A DNA stretch of 64,000 nucleotides from contig NZ_AONQ01000018.1 in the NCBI RefSeq assembly GCF_000342045.1, positions 1 through 64,000 of the forward strand, in the 5' to 3' direction. Positions 20,691 to 32,336 of the stretch are shown piece after piece. Position 1 is the stretch's first letter, and every line of letters starts with the position of its first letter. Origin of the DNA: Paramagnetospirillum caucaseum. Lineage in GTDB: Bacteria > Pseudomonadota > Alphaproteobacteria > Rhodospirillales > Magnetospirillaceae. The position numbers and the translations under genes are program-made. The notes beneath the pieces were generated by a model. The model worked only from the letters and a program-made list of their open reading frames with translations, was not told where the DNA came from and did no database searches.

Positions 20691-22334
20691 CTAAGGAATC
20701 ATCCAGGTCAGCCAGTAGGCCTGCACCCAGGTGATCACGCCGATGATGCACACGAAGAAGATGCTGTGCTTCAGGGTGAAGCGGAACAGGTTCGACTCGT
20801 GGCCGACCAGGCCCACGGCGGCGCAGGCCACCGCGATGGACTGGGGCGAGATCATCTTGCCGGTGACGCCGCCGGTGGTGTTGGCGGCGACCATCAGGAT
20901 GTCGCTGACCCCCAGCTGGTGGGCGGTGGTGGCCTGCAGCGCGCCGAACAGGGCGTTGGACGAGGTGTCCGACCCGGTCAGGAACACGCCCAGCCAGCCC
21001 AGGACCGGCGAGAAGAAGGGATAGGCGTCGCCGGCGCCGGTCAGCAGCAGGGCAAGCGTGGTGGACAGGCCCGAGGCGTTGGCGACGTAGGCGAAGGCCA
21101 GCACCGTACCGATGGTGTAGATGGGGCGCTTCAGCTCGTTCAGGGTCTCGCCGAAGGTGGCCAGCCCGTCCTTGCCCTTCATCCCCAGCATGACGATGGT
21201 GATGATGGCCGAGATCAGGATGGCGGTGCCGGTGGCCGACACCAGGTTCAGGGTGTAGACGGCGGGCACGGACTTGGCGGCGGCAACGATCGGCGGCACC
21301 TTGGCCACCAGGTTGTGCAGGAACGGCACGTCCCAGGTGATGTTGGTGGAGACCAGCGCGCCGCCCTTGGCGAACATCGCCTTGAAGGGCTTCAGGCTCC
21401 ACACGGTGACCACGGCGGTGAGGATCAGGAACGGCGCCCAGGCCTTGGCCACCTGGCCGGCGGTGTAGTCGTGGGAGTGCTTCTCGTCCTCGCCCTCGGC
21501 CTTGAAGCGGAAGATGTTCTTCGGCTGCCAGAACTTGAGGAACACGGTGATGCAGACCAGGCTGATCAGCGCCGAGGTGATGTCGGGCAGTTCCGGGCCG
21601 ATGTAGTTGGAGGTGAACCACACGCCGAAGGCGAAGGACCCGCCGGCCACCAGGATGGCGGGCCAGGTTTCCTTGACGCCCTTGAAGCCGTCCATGATGA
21701 AGACGATCCAGAAGGGCACGAACACGGCCAGCAGCGGCAGCTGGCGGCCGGCCATGGCGCCGATCTTGAAGGGATCGAGGCCCGAGACCTGGCCGGCGAC
21801 GATGATCGGAATGCCCATGGCGCCGAAGGCGACGGGAGCGGTGTTGGCGATCAGGCACAGGCCGGCGGCGTAGAGCGGGTTGAATCCCAGGCCGACCAGC
21901 AGGGCGGCGGTGATGGCCACCGGCGCGCCGAAGCCCGCCGCACCCTCGAGGAAGGCGCCGAACGAGAAGCCGATCATCAGCATCTGCAGGCGCTGGTCGG
22001 CGGTGATCGACACCACCGAGGCGCGGATGATCTCGAACTGGCCGGTCTTGACCGTGACCTTATACAGGAACACCGCGCCGATGATGATCCAGGCGATGGG
22101 CCACAGGCCGAACAGGAAGCCCTGCACGCCGGCCATCAGCGCCGATGCGACCGGCATCTTGTAGAAGACGATGGCCACGGCGATGGACAGCAGCACCGTG
22201 ACGGTGCCGGCCACATGGCCCTTCATCTTCAGGATCGCCAGGGCGATGAAGAAGAAGATGATCGGAATGGCGGCGATCAGTGACGACAGCCACAGATTGC
22301 CGGCCGGGTCGTAGACTTGCATCCAAGCTTGCAT
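20691..22334 (-). CDS. lldP: L-lactate permease (LctP/LldP family)
   Basis: 547 residues with about 13 hydrophobic segments. Family blocks include [51 protein letters not shown] and the C-terminal [23 protein letters not shown] (quoted in part). It is an inner-membrane lactate:H+ symporter that also accepts D-lactate and glycolate in relatives. Divergent from the FCD regulator with lutABC and a D-lactate dehydrogenase beyond it, it forms a complete uptake-and-oxidation module. Confidence 0.95.
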   Translation of the reverse strand: MQAWMQVYDPAGNLWLSSLIAAIPIIFFFIALAILKMKGHVAGTVTVLLSIAVAIVFYKMPVASALMAGVQGFLFGLWPIAWIIIGAVFLYKVTVKTGQFEIIRASVVSITADQRLQMLMIGFSFGAFLEGAAGFGAPVAITAALLVGLGFNPLYAAGLCLIANTAPVAFGAMGIPIIVAGQVSGLDPFKIGAMAGRQLPLLAVFVPFWIVFIMDGFKGVKETWPAILVAGGSFAFGVWFTSNYIGPELPDITSALISLVCITVFLKFWQPKNIFRFKAEGEDEKHSHDYTAGQVAKAWAPFLILTAVVTVWSLKPFKAMFAKGGALVSTNITWDVPFLHNLVAKVPPIVAAAKSVPAVYTLNLVSATGTAILISAIITIVMLGMKGKDGLATFGETLNELKRPIYTIGTVLAFAYVANASGLSTTLALLLTGAGDAYPFFSPVLGWLGVFLTGSDTSSNALFGALQATTAHQLGVSDILMVAANTTGGVTGKMISPQSIAVACAAVGLVGHESNLFRFTLKHSIFFVCIIGVITWVQAYWLTWMIP

Positions 22335-22410
22335 GGTGCCTCCCCGAAGGTTCGACCGTGCATCCGCCCGGATGCCGGCGAGGTGTTGACGTTGAACGTT
22401 TTTTGAACCG

Positions 22411-22462
22411 TGGTAACAAAATTTGACCAGATGTGATGGGTGGATAACTCATTTGGTTACCA
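22411..22462. promoter_or_regulatory. TGGT/ACCA half-site pairs in the lldP-regulator gap
   Basis: TGGTAACAAAATTTGACCA (22411-22429) has TGGT...ACCA ends, and TGGTTACCA (22454-22462) is a perfect short palindrome. PdhR/LldR-type GntR regulators recognise TGGT-ACCA half-sites. A similar pair, TGGT-N12-ACCA, lies at 23161-23180 before lutA. The gap of 201 bases to ATG 22536 is unusually AT-rich for this window. Confidence 0.5.
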
Positions 22463-22535
22463 TGTGTAAATGGAAAAGTTGCTATGCCAAAAATCCATGG
22501 TTGGCTATGCCCCGCCGCCGGCCTATCCTGATTCC

Positions 22536-23141
22536 ATGAGTCACGCCGCCCCCAAGATTCCGTCCGAACCGGCCGCCGATCCCCTGGCCCGCCTGCTGCA
22601 GGCGCACCCGGAAACCGCCTACGACTACCTGGAATTCCGCCGGGTGATGGCCGGCAACGCCGCCGCCCTGGCCGCCGAGCGCGCCACCGATCAGGAACTG
22701 GCGCGGATTCGCGCCTGCCTGGATTCCATGGAGAAGGCCCACGCCCTGGACGACCCCGCCCAGGAGGCGGCGGCCGATGCCGAGTTCCACCTGGCCATCT
22801 ACGAGACCGCCCACAATCTGGTGATGGTCCAGGTGATGCGGCGCATCTTCGAGATGCTGAAGGGCGGGGTGTTCTACGACCGCAGCGACCTCTACCGCCG
22901 GAAAGGGGTGCGCGACGGCTTCCTGCGCCAGCACCAGGCCATCTGGCACGCCATCGCGGCGGGCAACCCGGAAGCGGCCCGCACCATGGCCGAGGCCCAT
23001 ATCTCCTCCATCGAGGAAGCCCTGCGCGAGGCGCAGCGGGCCGATTCACGGCGGGAAACCGCCCTGCGCCGGCGCACCGGCTCGGATCTCACCGGCCGCA
23101 TCCGGGCCGACGCTACCGCGGCAAAAATAGTGGACAAATAA
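22536..23141 (+). CDS. FCD-domain (GntR/LldR-like) ligand-binding protein lacking the DNA-binding domain
   Basis: 201 residues. The sequence from PLARLLQAHPETAYDYLEFRR onward aligns with the C-terminal FCD domain of LldR/PdhR proteins, including the acid/His ligands in DAEFHLAIYETAHN, HQAIWHAI and MAEAHISSIEEAL. Full family members have about 70 preceding residues forming a winged helix; none is encoded in any frame upstream, where lldP starts. ATG 22536 is used; ATG 22470 would add 22 residues without an HTH. It could be a decayed regulator, or a lactate-sensing partner of another protein. Confidence 0.8.
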   Translation: MSHAAPKIPSEPAADPLARLLQAHPETAYDYLEFRRVMAGNAAALAAERATDQELARIRACLDSMEKAHALDDPAQEAAADAEFHLAIYETAHNLVMVQVMRRIFEMLKGGVFYDRSDLYRRKGVRDGFLRQHQAIWHAIAAGNPEAARTMAEAHISSIEEALREAQRADSRRETALRRRTGSDLTGRIRADATAAKIVDK

Positions 23142-23160
23142 TTTTACCACTTTACGCTCT

Positions 23161-23180
23161 TGGTAAGAATGCTGTAACCA
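23161..23180. promoter_or_regulatory. Candidate operator upstream of lutA (TGGT-N12-ACCA)
   Basis: TGGTAAGAATGCTGTAACCA has TGGTAA and TAACCA-type ends like the sites in front of lldP. A further TTTTACCAC lies at 23142-23150. It sits about 52 bases before the lutA ATG, in a promoter-proximal position. Confidence 0.45.
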
Positions 23181-23231
23181 TAGTGGCGCCGAAGCCCTAC
23201 GCTCCGGCCAAACAACACTGGTGGAACGCCC

Positions 23232-23981
23232 ATGCCAAAGCCGACTCGCCCGGAAAGCGTCTACTTCTTCGGCACCTGCCTGATCGACCTGTTCTACCCC
23301 GAAGCCGGACTGGCCGGGATGGAGCTGTTGAAACGCCAGGGCGTCAAGGTGGTGTTCCCCCCCAAGCAGACCTGCTGCGGCCAGCCGGCCCGCAACAACG
23401 GCTATCAGGACGAGGCCCGCGCCGTGGCGCGGCTGCAGCTGGACGCCTTTCCCGGCGACCGGCCCATCGTGGTGCCCTCGGGTTCCTGCGCCGGGATGAT
23501 GAAGACCCACTACCCGGAAATGTTCGAGGGCACCCCCGACCACGAGCGGGCGGTGGCGTTCTCGAAGCGCGTCTACGAGCTGACCGAGTTCCTGGTGGAC
23601 GTGCTGGGCGTCAGGCTGGAGGACAAGGGCCGGCCGGTGACCGTCACCTGGCATCCCTCGTGCCATTCCCAGCGGGAAGCCGGAGTGGTCGAGCAGCCCA
23701 AGGCCCTGCTGCGGATGCTCTCCAACGTCACCCTGGTGGAGAACCCGCGCGAGAAGGAATGCTGCGGCTTCGGCGGCGCCTTCGCGGTGCGCCAGGCGGA
23801 AATCTCGGCGGCCATGGTCGCCGACAAGGTGGCCTCCATCGAGGACACCGGCGCCACCCAGGTGGTGTCGGGCGATTGCGGCTGCCTGATGAACATCACC
23901 GGCGCCGCCGAAAAGGCCCGCAAGGGCTTCACCGGCCGTCACATCGCCGAATTCATCCTGGAGCGCTGCCATGGCCGCTGA
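23232..23981 (+). CDS. lutA: L-lactate oxidation Fe-S subunit LutA (LldE/YkgE)
   Basis: 249 residues with two CCG (cysteine-rich) domains: QTCCGQPARNNGY near 48 and WHPSCHSQRE with ECCGFGGAF near 177, plus GDCGCLMN near 216. This matches LutA/LldE, one of three subunits of the flavin-independent L-lactate dehydrogenase complex LutABC. It is cytoplasmic and membrane-associated. Its 3' end overlaps lutB by 11 bases. Confidence 0.93.
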   Translation: MPKPTRPESVYFFGTCLIDLFYPEAGLAGMELLKRQGVKVVFPPKQTCCGQPARNNGYQDEARAVARLQLDAFPGDRPIVVPSGSCAGMMKTHYPEMFEGTPDHERAVAFSKRVYELTEFLVDVLGVRLEDKGRPVTVTWHPSCHSQREAGVVEQPKALLRMLSNVTLVENPREKECCGFGGAFAVRQAEISAAMVADKVASIEDTGATQVVSGDCGCLMNITGAAEKARKGFTGRHIAEFILERCHGR

Positions 23982-25407
23982 CGCCGGAAAGCTGGAATTC
24001 GGCGCCAAGGCCCATGTGGCGCTGAACGACCCCAAGCTGCGGGCCAATTTCCGCCGCGCCATGGACGGGTTGATGGCCAAGCGGACCATCCAGTTCGCCG
24101 ACGAGGCGGAGTGGACCTCCCTGCGCGCCCGGGGCGCAATGGTGCGCGCCAACGCCCTGGCCCGGCTGCCCGAGCTGCTGGAACAGTTGGAGGCCAATTG
24201 CCTGAAGAACGGCATCCAGGTGCACTGGGCAGAAACCACCCAGGAAGCCAACGCCATCGTTCTGGGCATCCTGGAGGCGGCGGGCGCCAAAACGGTGATC
24301 AAGGGCAAGTCCATGGTCACCGAGGAGATGCACCTCAACGCCCACCTGGAAAAGCACGGCATCACTCCGGTGGAATCCGACCTGGGCGAGTACATCATCC
24401 AGCTGGCGGGCGAGGCGCCCAGCCACATCGTCATGCCCTGCATCCACAAGAACAAGGCCGAGATCGCCGAACTGTTCCACGACAAGATCGCGGACCAGCC
24501 CTATACCGAGAACGTCGACGAGCTGACGGCGGCGGCGCGGAAGGCCCTGCGCGGCGCCTTCGCCGGCGCCGATGCCGGCATCTCCGGGGTCAATTTCGCG
24601 GTGGCCGAGACCGGCACCCTGGTGCTGATCGAGAACGAGGGCAACGGAAGGCTGTCCACCACCCTGCCGCCGCTCCACATCGCGGTGACCGGCATCGAGA
24701 AGGTGCTGGAGAAGCTCGACGACGTGCCGCCGCTGCTGTCCCTGCTGCCCCGCTCGGCCACCGGCCAGCCCATCACCACCTACGTCAACATGATCTCGTC
24801 ACCCCGGAAGGACGGCGAGAAGGACGGGCCCAAGGCGGTGCATCTGGTGCTGCTGGACAACGGGCGGTCCCGCGTCCACGGCGATTCCGAACTGCGCGAC
24901 ACGCTGCGCTGCATCCGCTGCGCCGCCTGCATGAACCACTGTCCGGTCTATACCAGGGTCGGCGGCCACACCTACACCTTCACCTATCCCGGTCCCATCG
25001 GCAAGTTGCTGACCCCGCAGATCGAGGGGCTGGACTGCGCCGGCGACCAGCCGCACGCCTCGACGCTCTGCCGGGCCTGCGCCGACGTCTGTCCGGTGCA
25101 GATTCCCATTCCCGACCTGCTGGTCCGCCTGCGCACCGAAGCGGTGCGGCCCACCTCCCCCGATGCGGTCAAGGGCGCGGGCTCGTCGGCCACCACCGGC
25201 GAAACCCTGGGCTGGAAGGGCTGGACCCTGCTCTACGGCTCGCCGCTGCTCTACCGCATCGGAACGAGAATGCTGGGCTGGTTCGGCAATCTGATGCCGT
25301 CTTCCGCCCCCATGCTGAAGCAATGGACCAGCGTGCGCACCAAGCCGAAATTCGCGCCCAAGAGCCTGCACGAACTGGCCCGCGAGAAGGGGTTCTGTGA
25401 TGAATAG
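23971..25407 (+). CDS. lutB: L-lactate oxidation Fe-S subunit LutB (LldF/YkgF)
   Basis: 478 residues. An N-terminal LUD domain (about 60-300, with KGKSMVTEEMHLN and GVNFAVAETGTLVL) is joined to two ferredoxin-type clusters, CIRCAACMNHCPV near 314 and CRACADVCPV near 368, and a short C-terminal tail. It is the electron-transfer subunit of LutABC. It overlaps lutA by 11 bases and lutC by 8, evidence for coupled translation. Confidence 0.94.
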   Translation: MAADAGKLEFGAKAHVALNDPKLRANFRRAMDGLMAKRTIQFADEAEWTSLRARGAMVRANALARLPELLEQLEANCLKNGIQVHWAETTQEANAIVLGILEAAGAKTVIKGKSMVTEEMHLNAHLEKHGITPVESDLGEYIIQLAGEAPSHIVMPCIHKNKAEIAELFHDKIADQPYTENVDELTAAARKALRGAFAGADAGISGVNFAVAETGTLVLIENEGNGRLSTTLPPLHIAVTGIEKVLEKLDDVPPLLSLLPRSATGQPITTYVNMISSPRKDGEKDGPKAVHLVLLDNGRSRVHGDSELRDTLRCIRCAACMNHCPVYTRVGGHTYTFTYPGPIGKLLTPQIEGLDCAGDQPHASTLCRACADVCPVQIPIPDLLVRLRTEAVRPTSPDAVKGAGSSATTGETLGWKGWTLLYGSPLLYRIGTRMLGWFGNLMPSSAPMLKQWTSVRTKPKFAPKSLHELAREKGFCDE

Positions 25408-26052
25408 CCCGCGAGAGCGCATCCTCTCCCGCCTGAAGGCCTCCCCCAGGGCCGCCGCCCCCCTGCGCCCCGACTGGATTCCGCCGTCCTATTCGCCCGC
25501 CGAGCGCAAGGCCAAGTTCAAGGCCATGCTGGAGGCGTCGCACGCCGATGTGCACGAGGTGACCGCCGCCGGCTGGCCCGAACGCCTGAAATCCATCCTG
25601 GCCGACAAGGGGGTAGGCAACGTGGTCTACGCCCCCGCCACCCGGGCCGGCCGCCAGCTGGCCGAGGCCTGGGCGGGCGGCGGACCGGAACTGCTGGCCT
25701 ATGACCGCCCGCTGGAGGAGCTCAAGGAGGTGCTGGTCTCCCAGGCCGATGCCGGCCTGACCACCGCCCGGGGCGGCATCGCCCAGACCGGCTCGCTGGT
25801 GCTGTGGCCGACCTCCGACGAGCCCCGGCTGATGAGCCTGCTGCCGCCCATCCACATCGCCCTGGTCGAGGAATCCAGCCTGACCGATTCCCTGGCCGAG
25901 ACCATCCGGGTCCAGGGCTGGGCGGGCGGCATGCCCACCAATGCCGTGCTGGTGTCCGGTCCCTCCAAGACCGCCGACATCGAGCAGACCCTGGCCTATG
26001 GTGTCCATGGGCCGAAGGAACTGATCGTCCTGCTGATCGGGAGTGAGTCTCC

Positions 26053-26056
<4 letters not shown>
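25400..26056 (+). CDS. lutC: LUD-domain lactate utilisation protein LutC (LldG/YkgG)
   Basis: 218 residues. The LUD domain includes ADAGLTTARGGIAQTGSLVL and LPPIHIALVEESSL, as in LutC. The N-terminal 60 residues are the usual variable lead. ATG 25400 lies within the end of lutB; a GTG three bases earlier is also in frame. It is the third subunit of the L-lactate oxidising complex. Its stop overlaps the GTG start of the next gene. Confidence 0.92.
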
Positions 26057-28869
<2,813 letters not shown>

Positions 28870-28935
28870 GGACTTGCCCGCGCCGGACGCTCATGCCAGC
28901 CTCTCCTTAAGTTAAATGCGCAAGGAGAGGCTGAA

Positions 28936-29700
28936 ATGAGCGAGTTGGTGCTGTCCCATGTGGAGTGCGGCGTCCAAGTGGTCCGCATGAACCGCCCGGA
29001 CAAGAAGAATGCCCTGATCGGCGAGATGTACGCCGCCCTGGCCGAGGCCTTCGCCAAGGGCGAGGCCGACGACGAGGTCGGGGTCTTCCTGATCCTGGGC
29101 AGCCAGACCGACTTCACCGCCGGCAACGATCTGCCCGACTTCCTGACTTGGGAGGCGCTGAGCGGTTCGGTAGCCGACCGGTTCATCCGCGCCGTGGCCG
29201 GGACGAAAAAGCCGGTGGTGGCGGCGGTGCGCGGCGCGGCCATCGGTCTGGGCGCCACCCTGCTGCCCCATTGCGATCTGGTCTATGCCGCGCCGGGCAC
29301 CCGCTTCCACATGCCGTTCATCAATCTGGGGATCGTGCCGGAAGCCGGCTCCAGCCAGACCATGCCCGCCCTGGCCGGCCATCGCCGCGCCGCCGAGATG
29401 CTGATGCTGGGCGAGCCGTTCGGGGTGGAAACCGCCGAGGCGGTCGGCCTGATCAACGGCGTGGTGCCGGGCGATGACCTGGAGGAGACCGCCATGGCGG
29501 CGGCCCGCAAGCTGGCGGCCAAGCCGCGCGCCATCCTGCAGCAGATCAAGGCCCTGATGAAGACTCCGCCCGAGCCGATCATGGACCGCCTGACCCGCGA
29601 GGCGCGTGTGTTCGACCTCTGCCTGAAGGGCGAAGCCCTGGCCGAGGCGGTGTCGGCCTTCAAGGAAAAGCGGGCGCCCGACTTTTCCCGGTGCCGTTGA
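28936..29700 (+). CDS. Enoyl-CoA hydratase/isomerase family protein
   Basis: 254 residues. Crotonase fold with MNRPDKKNAL near 20, the oxyanion-hole block TAGNDLPDF, and KPVVAAVRGAAIGLGATLLPHCDLVYA. The second glutamate of true hydratases is in GIVPEAGSSQTMP, so one catalytic acid is present while the first is uncertain. Could be an enoyl-CoA hydratase or delta-isomerase (PaaG/ECI-like); substrate undetermined. Strong Shine-Dalgarno AAGGAGAGG before ATG. It follows the lactate operon by 66 bases. Confidence 0.88.
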   Translation: MSELVLSHVECGVQVVRMNRPDKKNALIGEMYAALAEAFAKGEADDEVGVFLILGSQTDFTAGNDLPDFLTWEALSGSVADRFIRAVAGTKKPVVAAVRGAAIGLGATLLPHCDLVYAAPGTRFHMPFINLGIVPEAGSSQTMPALAGHRRAAEMLMLGEPFGVETAEAVGLINGVVPGDDLEETAMAAARKLAAKPRAILQQIKALMKTPPEPIMDRLTREARVFDLCLKGEALAEAVSAFKEKRAPDFSRCR

Positions 29701-29703
29701 TAC

Positions 29704-29757
29704 GGGTGGGATGCCCGCGCTCCGGAACCGATATGGAGCGCGGCCGTCCCGGCCGCA
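29704..29757. repeat. GC-rich palindromic intergenic repeat, copy 1
   Basis: GGGATGCCCGCGCTCC (29708-29723), a short loop region, then GGAGCGCGG-CCGTCCCGG-CCGC. The two CGCTCC/GGAGCG arms can pair. A close relative with the same block order lies at 37571-37633; a weaker resemblance occurs at 1963-2030. Confidence 0.55.
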
Positions 29758-29763
29758 GGTCGG

Positions 29764-30378
29764 CTACTTCTTCAGGATCCGGCTGACCGACAGCATGGCT
29801 TCCATGGGCCGGCGGCCGGGGGCGGAAACCGAGGTGACCAGGGCCAGCGGCTGGCTGCCGTCCTCGGCGAAACGCCGGCCCAGGTCGCGGGCGAACCAGT
29901 CGGACGGCATCACGTAGTAGTCGGCGATGTGGCTTCCCGCCTCGTCGCGGGCGTCGAGCGCCAGCAATTGCGCGCCGCCCTTCAGCCCGCCCTTCTCCAC
30001 CATGGCCAGCAGGTGGCGCTGCAGCGAGGTGGCCTCGGCGTATTCCGACCACACCGTGCAGATGCCGTCCTTGCCCGCCACCAGGGTGATGGCCCCCAGG
30101 CCGGCGCGGCGCAGCACCCGGACCTGGCCGGCGCGCCCCTTGAGGAAGGCCTCCGCCACCTCGGGCGCCACCTCGGCGAAACCGAACTCGCCGGTGGGCG
30201 AGGCGGCGGTCAGGGTGGCGTTGTAATCGCCGATGTTGAGGATGCAGATGCGCCCCAGCACCGCCGCCGCCAGCCGCGAGGTCTCGTCGCGCACCGCGAC
30301 CCCGCTCATGGACTGTGCCCGGGTCTCGAGCGGCAGGGCCAGCAGGGCGAGCAGCAGGATACGGGCGATTCGGCTCAT
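29764..30378 (-). CDS. Exported protein of unknown function (paralogue of next gene upstream)
   Basis: 204 residues. A signal peptide (ARILLLALLALPLETRAQS, cleavage likely near Ala21) indicates export. The mature part contains FLKGRAGQVRVLRRAGLGAI, then LVAGKDGICTVWSEY and PLALVTSVSAPGRRPMEAML. The same block order (FLxGRxGxxxxRxxAG, ALVxxxxxCxV, terminal beta strands) occurs in its neighbour, so both are distant paralogues. It is the last gene of a four-gene unit and overlaps the previous gene by 4 bases. It weakly recalls NMCC_0638-type lipoproteins, though no lipobox cysteine is present. Confidence 0.8.
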   Translation of the reverse strand: MSRIARILLLALLALPLETRAQSMSGVAVRDETSRLAAAVLGRICILNIGDYNATLTAASPTGEFGFAEVAPEVAEAFLKGRAGQVRVLRRAGLGAITLVAGKDGICTVWSEYAEATSLQRHLLAMVEKGGLKGGAQLLALDARDEAGSHIADYYVMPSDWFARDLGRRFAEDGSQPLALVTSVSAPGRRPMEAMLSVSRILKK

Positions 30379-30959
30379 GGCTGCCTCAAACCGATGGTGA
30401 TGATGGCCTGCAGGTCGGGATTGGCGCTTTCCGAGGTGGTGACGATCACCCGGAGGCCGGCCGGCTCGCTACCGTGCTTCTTGACCAGTTCCTCGCGGTA
30501 GACCGCCGTGGGCACCAGGTCGATGAAGCGCGAGGTCAGCGCCCCCTTGGCGTCGCGCCCGCCCGCCTGGATGGTGAAATAGCGTCCCACCGCACTCCTC
30601 AGGTCCTTTTCCACCCGCTCGTTGATGGCCTTGGACGCCACCCGGCGGACGAACACCGCGCATTGTTCCTCGGCCGGCACCAGCGCCAGGGTGACGCCTG
30701 CGTCTTCGCGGATATAGGCCTCGCCGGGCCGGCCCTGGAGGAAGGGCCGCGCCGCGCTGTCGGGCAACCGGGGCAGATAGAGGTCGCCGCCCGGCTGCAG
30801 GCGCTCGCGCAGCTTGTCCAGCGCCCCCACATGGGCGGCGCAGCCCAGCACGAAGGTGGCCGACGCCACCTCGGCCACGTTGCGGGGCGGCTCGGCGGCC
30901 GGGGCGGGCGGGGAGGCCAGACAGAGACCGAGAGCCAGGCCGACAAGAACGCGGGTCAT
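30375..30959 (-). CDS. Exported protein of unknown function (paralogue of next gene downstream)
   Basis: 194 residues. Signal peptide MTRVLVGLALGLCLASPPAP with likely cleavage after PAPA. The mature part has VASATFVLGCAAHVGALDKL, FLQGRPGEAYIREDAGVTLA, LVPAEEQCAVFVRR and RVIVTTSESANPDLQAI. Two cysteines (in LGCAA and EQCAV) could form a disulfide. The ATG at 30959 overlaps the hemerythrin stop (ATGA); ATG 30965 is an alternative. The neighbours suggest a periplasmic partner of diiron proteins; function not recognised. Confidence 0.8.
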   Translation of the reverse strand: MTRVLVGLALGLCLASPPAPAAEPPRNVAEVASATFVLGCAAHVGALDKLRERLQPGGDLYLPRLPDSAARPFLQGRPGEAYIREDAGVTLALVPAEEQCAVFVRRVASKAINERVEKDLRSAVGRYFTIQAGGRDAKGALTSRFIDLVPTAVYREELVKKHGSEPAGLRVIVTTSESANPDLQAIITIGLRQP

Positions 30960-31378
30960 GCGCATTGCCGCGGCATGAAGGACTTGAGGCGCATGTCCTG
31001 GTTGGCAACGTGCTCGACCAGGGCCTCCATCAGGGCATGGGTGCCGAGCAGGCAGTCGATCAGGCAGTCGGCGGCGTGGATTCCCGCCACAACCTCTTCG
31101 GTACGGGCCAGCAGGCGCTCGTGCTCCTGGCGGTGGACGGCCAGGGCGGGGAAGCCGATACGGGCCATCAATTGCTCCTCGTCGGCGAAATGGGCCCGCA
31201 GATTGGCGATGAAGGCCGTGCAATAGGCGACGATTTCATCCTTCGGCTCCTCGGAGGCCAGGGCGGAACGCAGGGCGGCGGCCTCCTCGAAGAAGGCCCG
31301 GTGCTGCGCGTCCACGATGGGATCGCCCAGGGCGAAGTCGTCGCTCCACCGATACTGCCACAATGCGTTGCCGCTCAT
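30956..31378 (-). CDS. Bacteriohemerythrin
   Basis: 140 residues, single-domain size. All seven canonical diiron ligands can be placed: His26, His63 and Glu67 (HFADE), His82 and His86 (HRQEH), His123 and Asp128 (HVANQD). Such proteins bind O2 reversibly in the cytoplasm, serving storage, delivery or sensing. It is sandwiched in an operon between a ferritin-like protein (6-base gap) and an exported protein (4-base overlap). Confidence 0.92.
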   Translation of the reverse strand: MSGNALWQYRWSDDFALGDPIVDAQHRAFFEEAAALRSALASEEPKDEIVAYCTAFIANLRAHFADEEQLMARIGFPALAVHRQEHERLLARTEEVVAGIHAADCLIDCLLGTHALMEALVEHVANQDMRLKSFMPRQCA

Positions 31379-31384
31379 GAACCC

Positions 31385-32254
31385 CTATACTCCCGAACCC
31401 GCGCCCGGCCGCCGCGAGCGCTGCTGCATCTTCACCCAGGCGAAATCGCGGGCGCGGCGGCCCAGCCACCCCCTGGGGTCGAGGCCGACCGCCTTGACCA
31501 CCATGCCTGCCGCGCGCTCGGCGTGCACCTTGCCATAAAGCGCATAGGCGCGCGAGGCATAGGCCGCGTTGCAGCGCGCCCGGTCATATTCCACGCCGTC
31601 CGGCTCGTTGGCGGCGTGCCAGGCATAGGCCAGTTCATCGTCGTCGCTTTCCCGGATGCGGCCCACCGCCACCAGGGCGCGGCGCCACAGGGGCAGCCGG
31701 TCGCGGGCCTGGGAATCGCGCATGGCGCCGTAGAACAGCTTGTAATGACGGAACTCGTCGCCGGCGATGCGGTGGCAGATCTCGCGCAGCACCGGTTCGC
31801 GGCTGGCGTCGCGGATGGCCGAGTAGAAGGACGAGGTCCCGGTCTCGACGATGCAGCGGGCCAGCAATTCGCCGGTGGCCGAACCGCGCACCGAGGCCTC
31901 GGCCTCGGCCTGGGCGGGAATACGGTAGCCGTCGGCAAAGCGCCCGAACCGCTCGGCAAAGCAGAAACCGGGATCGGCCAGTTCGGCATAGCGCCCCAGA
32001 ATGTCGCCATGGCGGATCTCGTCTTCCCGCCACCGGTCGAGCCGGGCGACGAAGCCGGGATCATCCCGGAACACCCGGGCGAGGTAGAGGGTGTAGTCGG
32101 CGGCGTTGCGCTCGACCATGGCGGCGGCCTTGATCACTTGCAGGATGCCTGCATCCACCCGGCCGGGATCGAAGCGATCCCAGGCGATGTCGTCCGCGTT
32201 CCAGCCCTTTCCGCCCAGCATGTCGAACCCGCATTCCCCCTTGAAGGATTCCAT
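31385..32254 (-). CDS. Ferritin-like (diiron) domain protein
   Basis: 289 residues. Two helices with carboxylate/His patterns are seen: VERNAADYTLYLARVFRD with WREDEIRHGD (ExxH type), and VETGTSSFYSAIRDASREP with IAGDEFRHYKLFY (DExRH). The pattern matches the four-helix diiron fold of ferritin-like or rubrerythrin proteins. Whether it stores iron, reduces peroxide or oxidises a substrate is unclear. ATG 32254 is used although no good ribosome-binding site precedes it; ATG at 32221 is possible. It is the first gene of the four-gene operon. Confidence 0.78.
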   Translation of the reverse strand: MESFKGECGFDMLGGKGWNADDIAWDRFDPGRVDAGILQVIKAAAMVERNAADYTLYLARVFRDDPGFVARLDRWREDEIRHGDILGRYAELADPGFCFAERFGRFADGYRIPAQAEAEASVRGSATGELLARCIVETGTSSFYSAIRDASREPVLREICHRIAGDEFRHYKLFYGAMRDSQARDRLPLWRRALVAVGRIRESDDDELAYAWHAANEPDGVEYDRARCNAAYASRAYALYGKVHAERAAGMVVKAVGLDPRGWLGRRARDFAWVKMQQRSRRPGAGSGV

Positions 32255-32283
32255 TCTGGGAGATGGAGGGGGATTTTCAAGAC

Positions 32284-32316
32284 AAAAGGGCCGCCCCCGG
32301 CGGGAGCGGCCCTTTT
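32284..32316 (-). terminator. Intrinsic terminator of the atp operon
   Basis: AAAAGGGCCGC (32284-32294) and GCGGCCCTTTT (32306-32316) pair over 11 bases. On the minus strand the hairpin ends in TTTT, 20 bases after the atpC stop codon. The symmetrical A/T ends also allow use in the other direction. Confidence 0.88.
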
Positions 32317-32336
32317 GCGAAGAGATCGGCCGTCGA

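Noticed and set aside
20166-22283. Plus-strand 705-codon open frame opposite lldP
   Set aside because: Composition (His, Gly, Gln, Asp) is a mirror of membrane codons; lldP on the minus strand is unambiguous.
29704-29760. Intrinsic terminator after the enoyl-CoA hydratase gene
   Set aside because: GC palindromes are present but without a T-run; better explained as a dispersed repeat.
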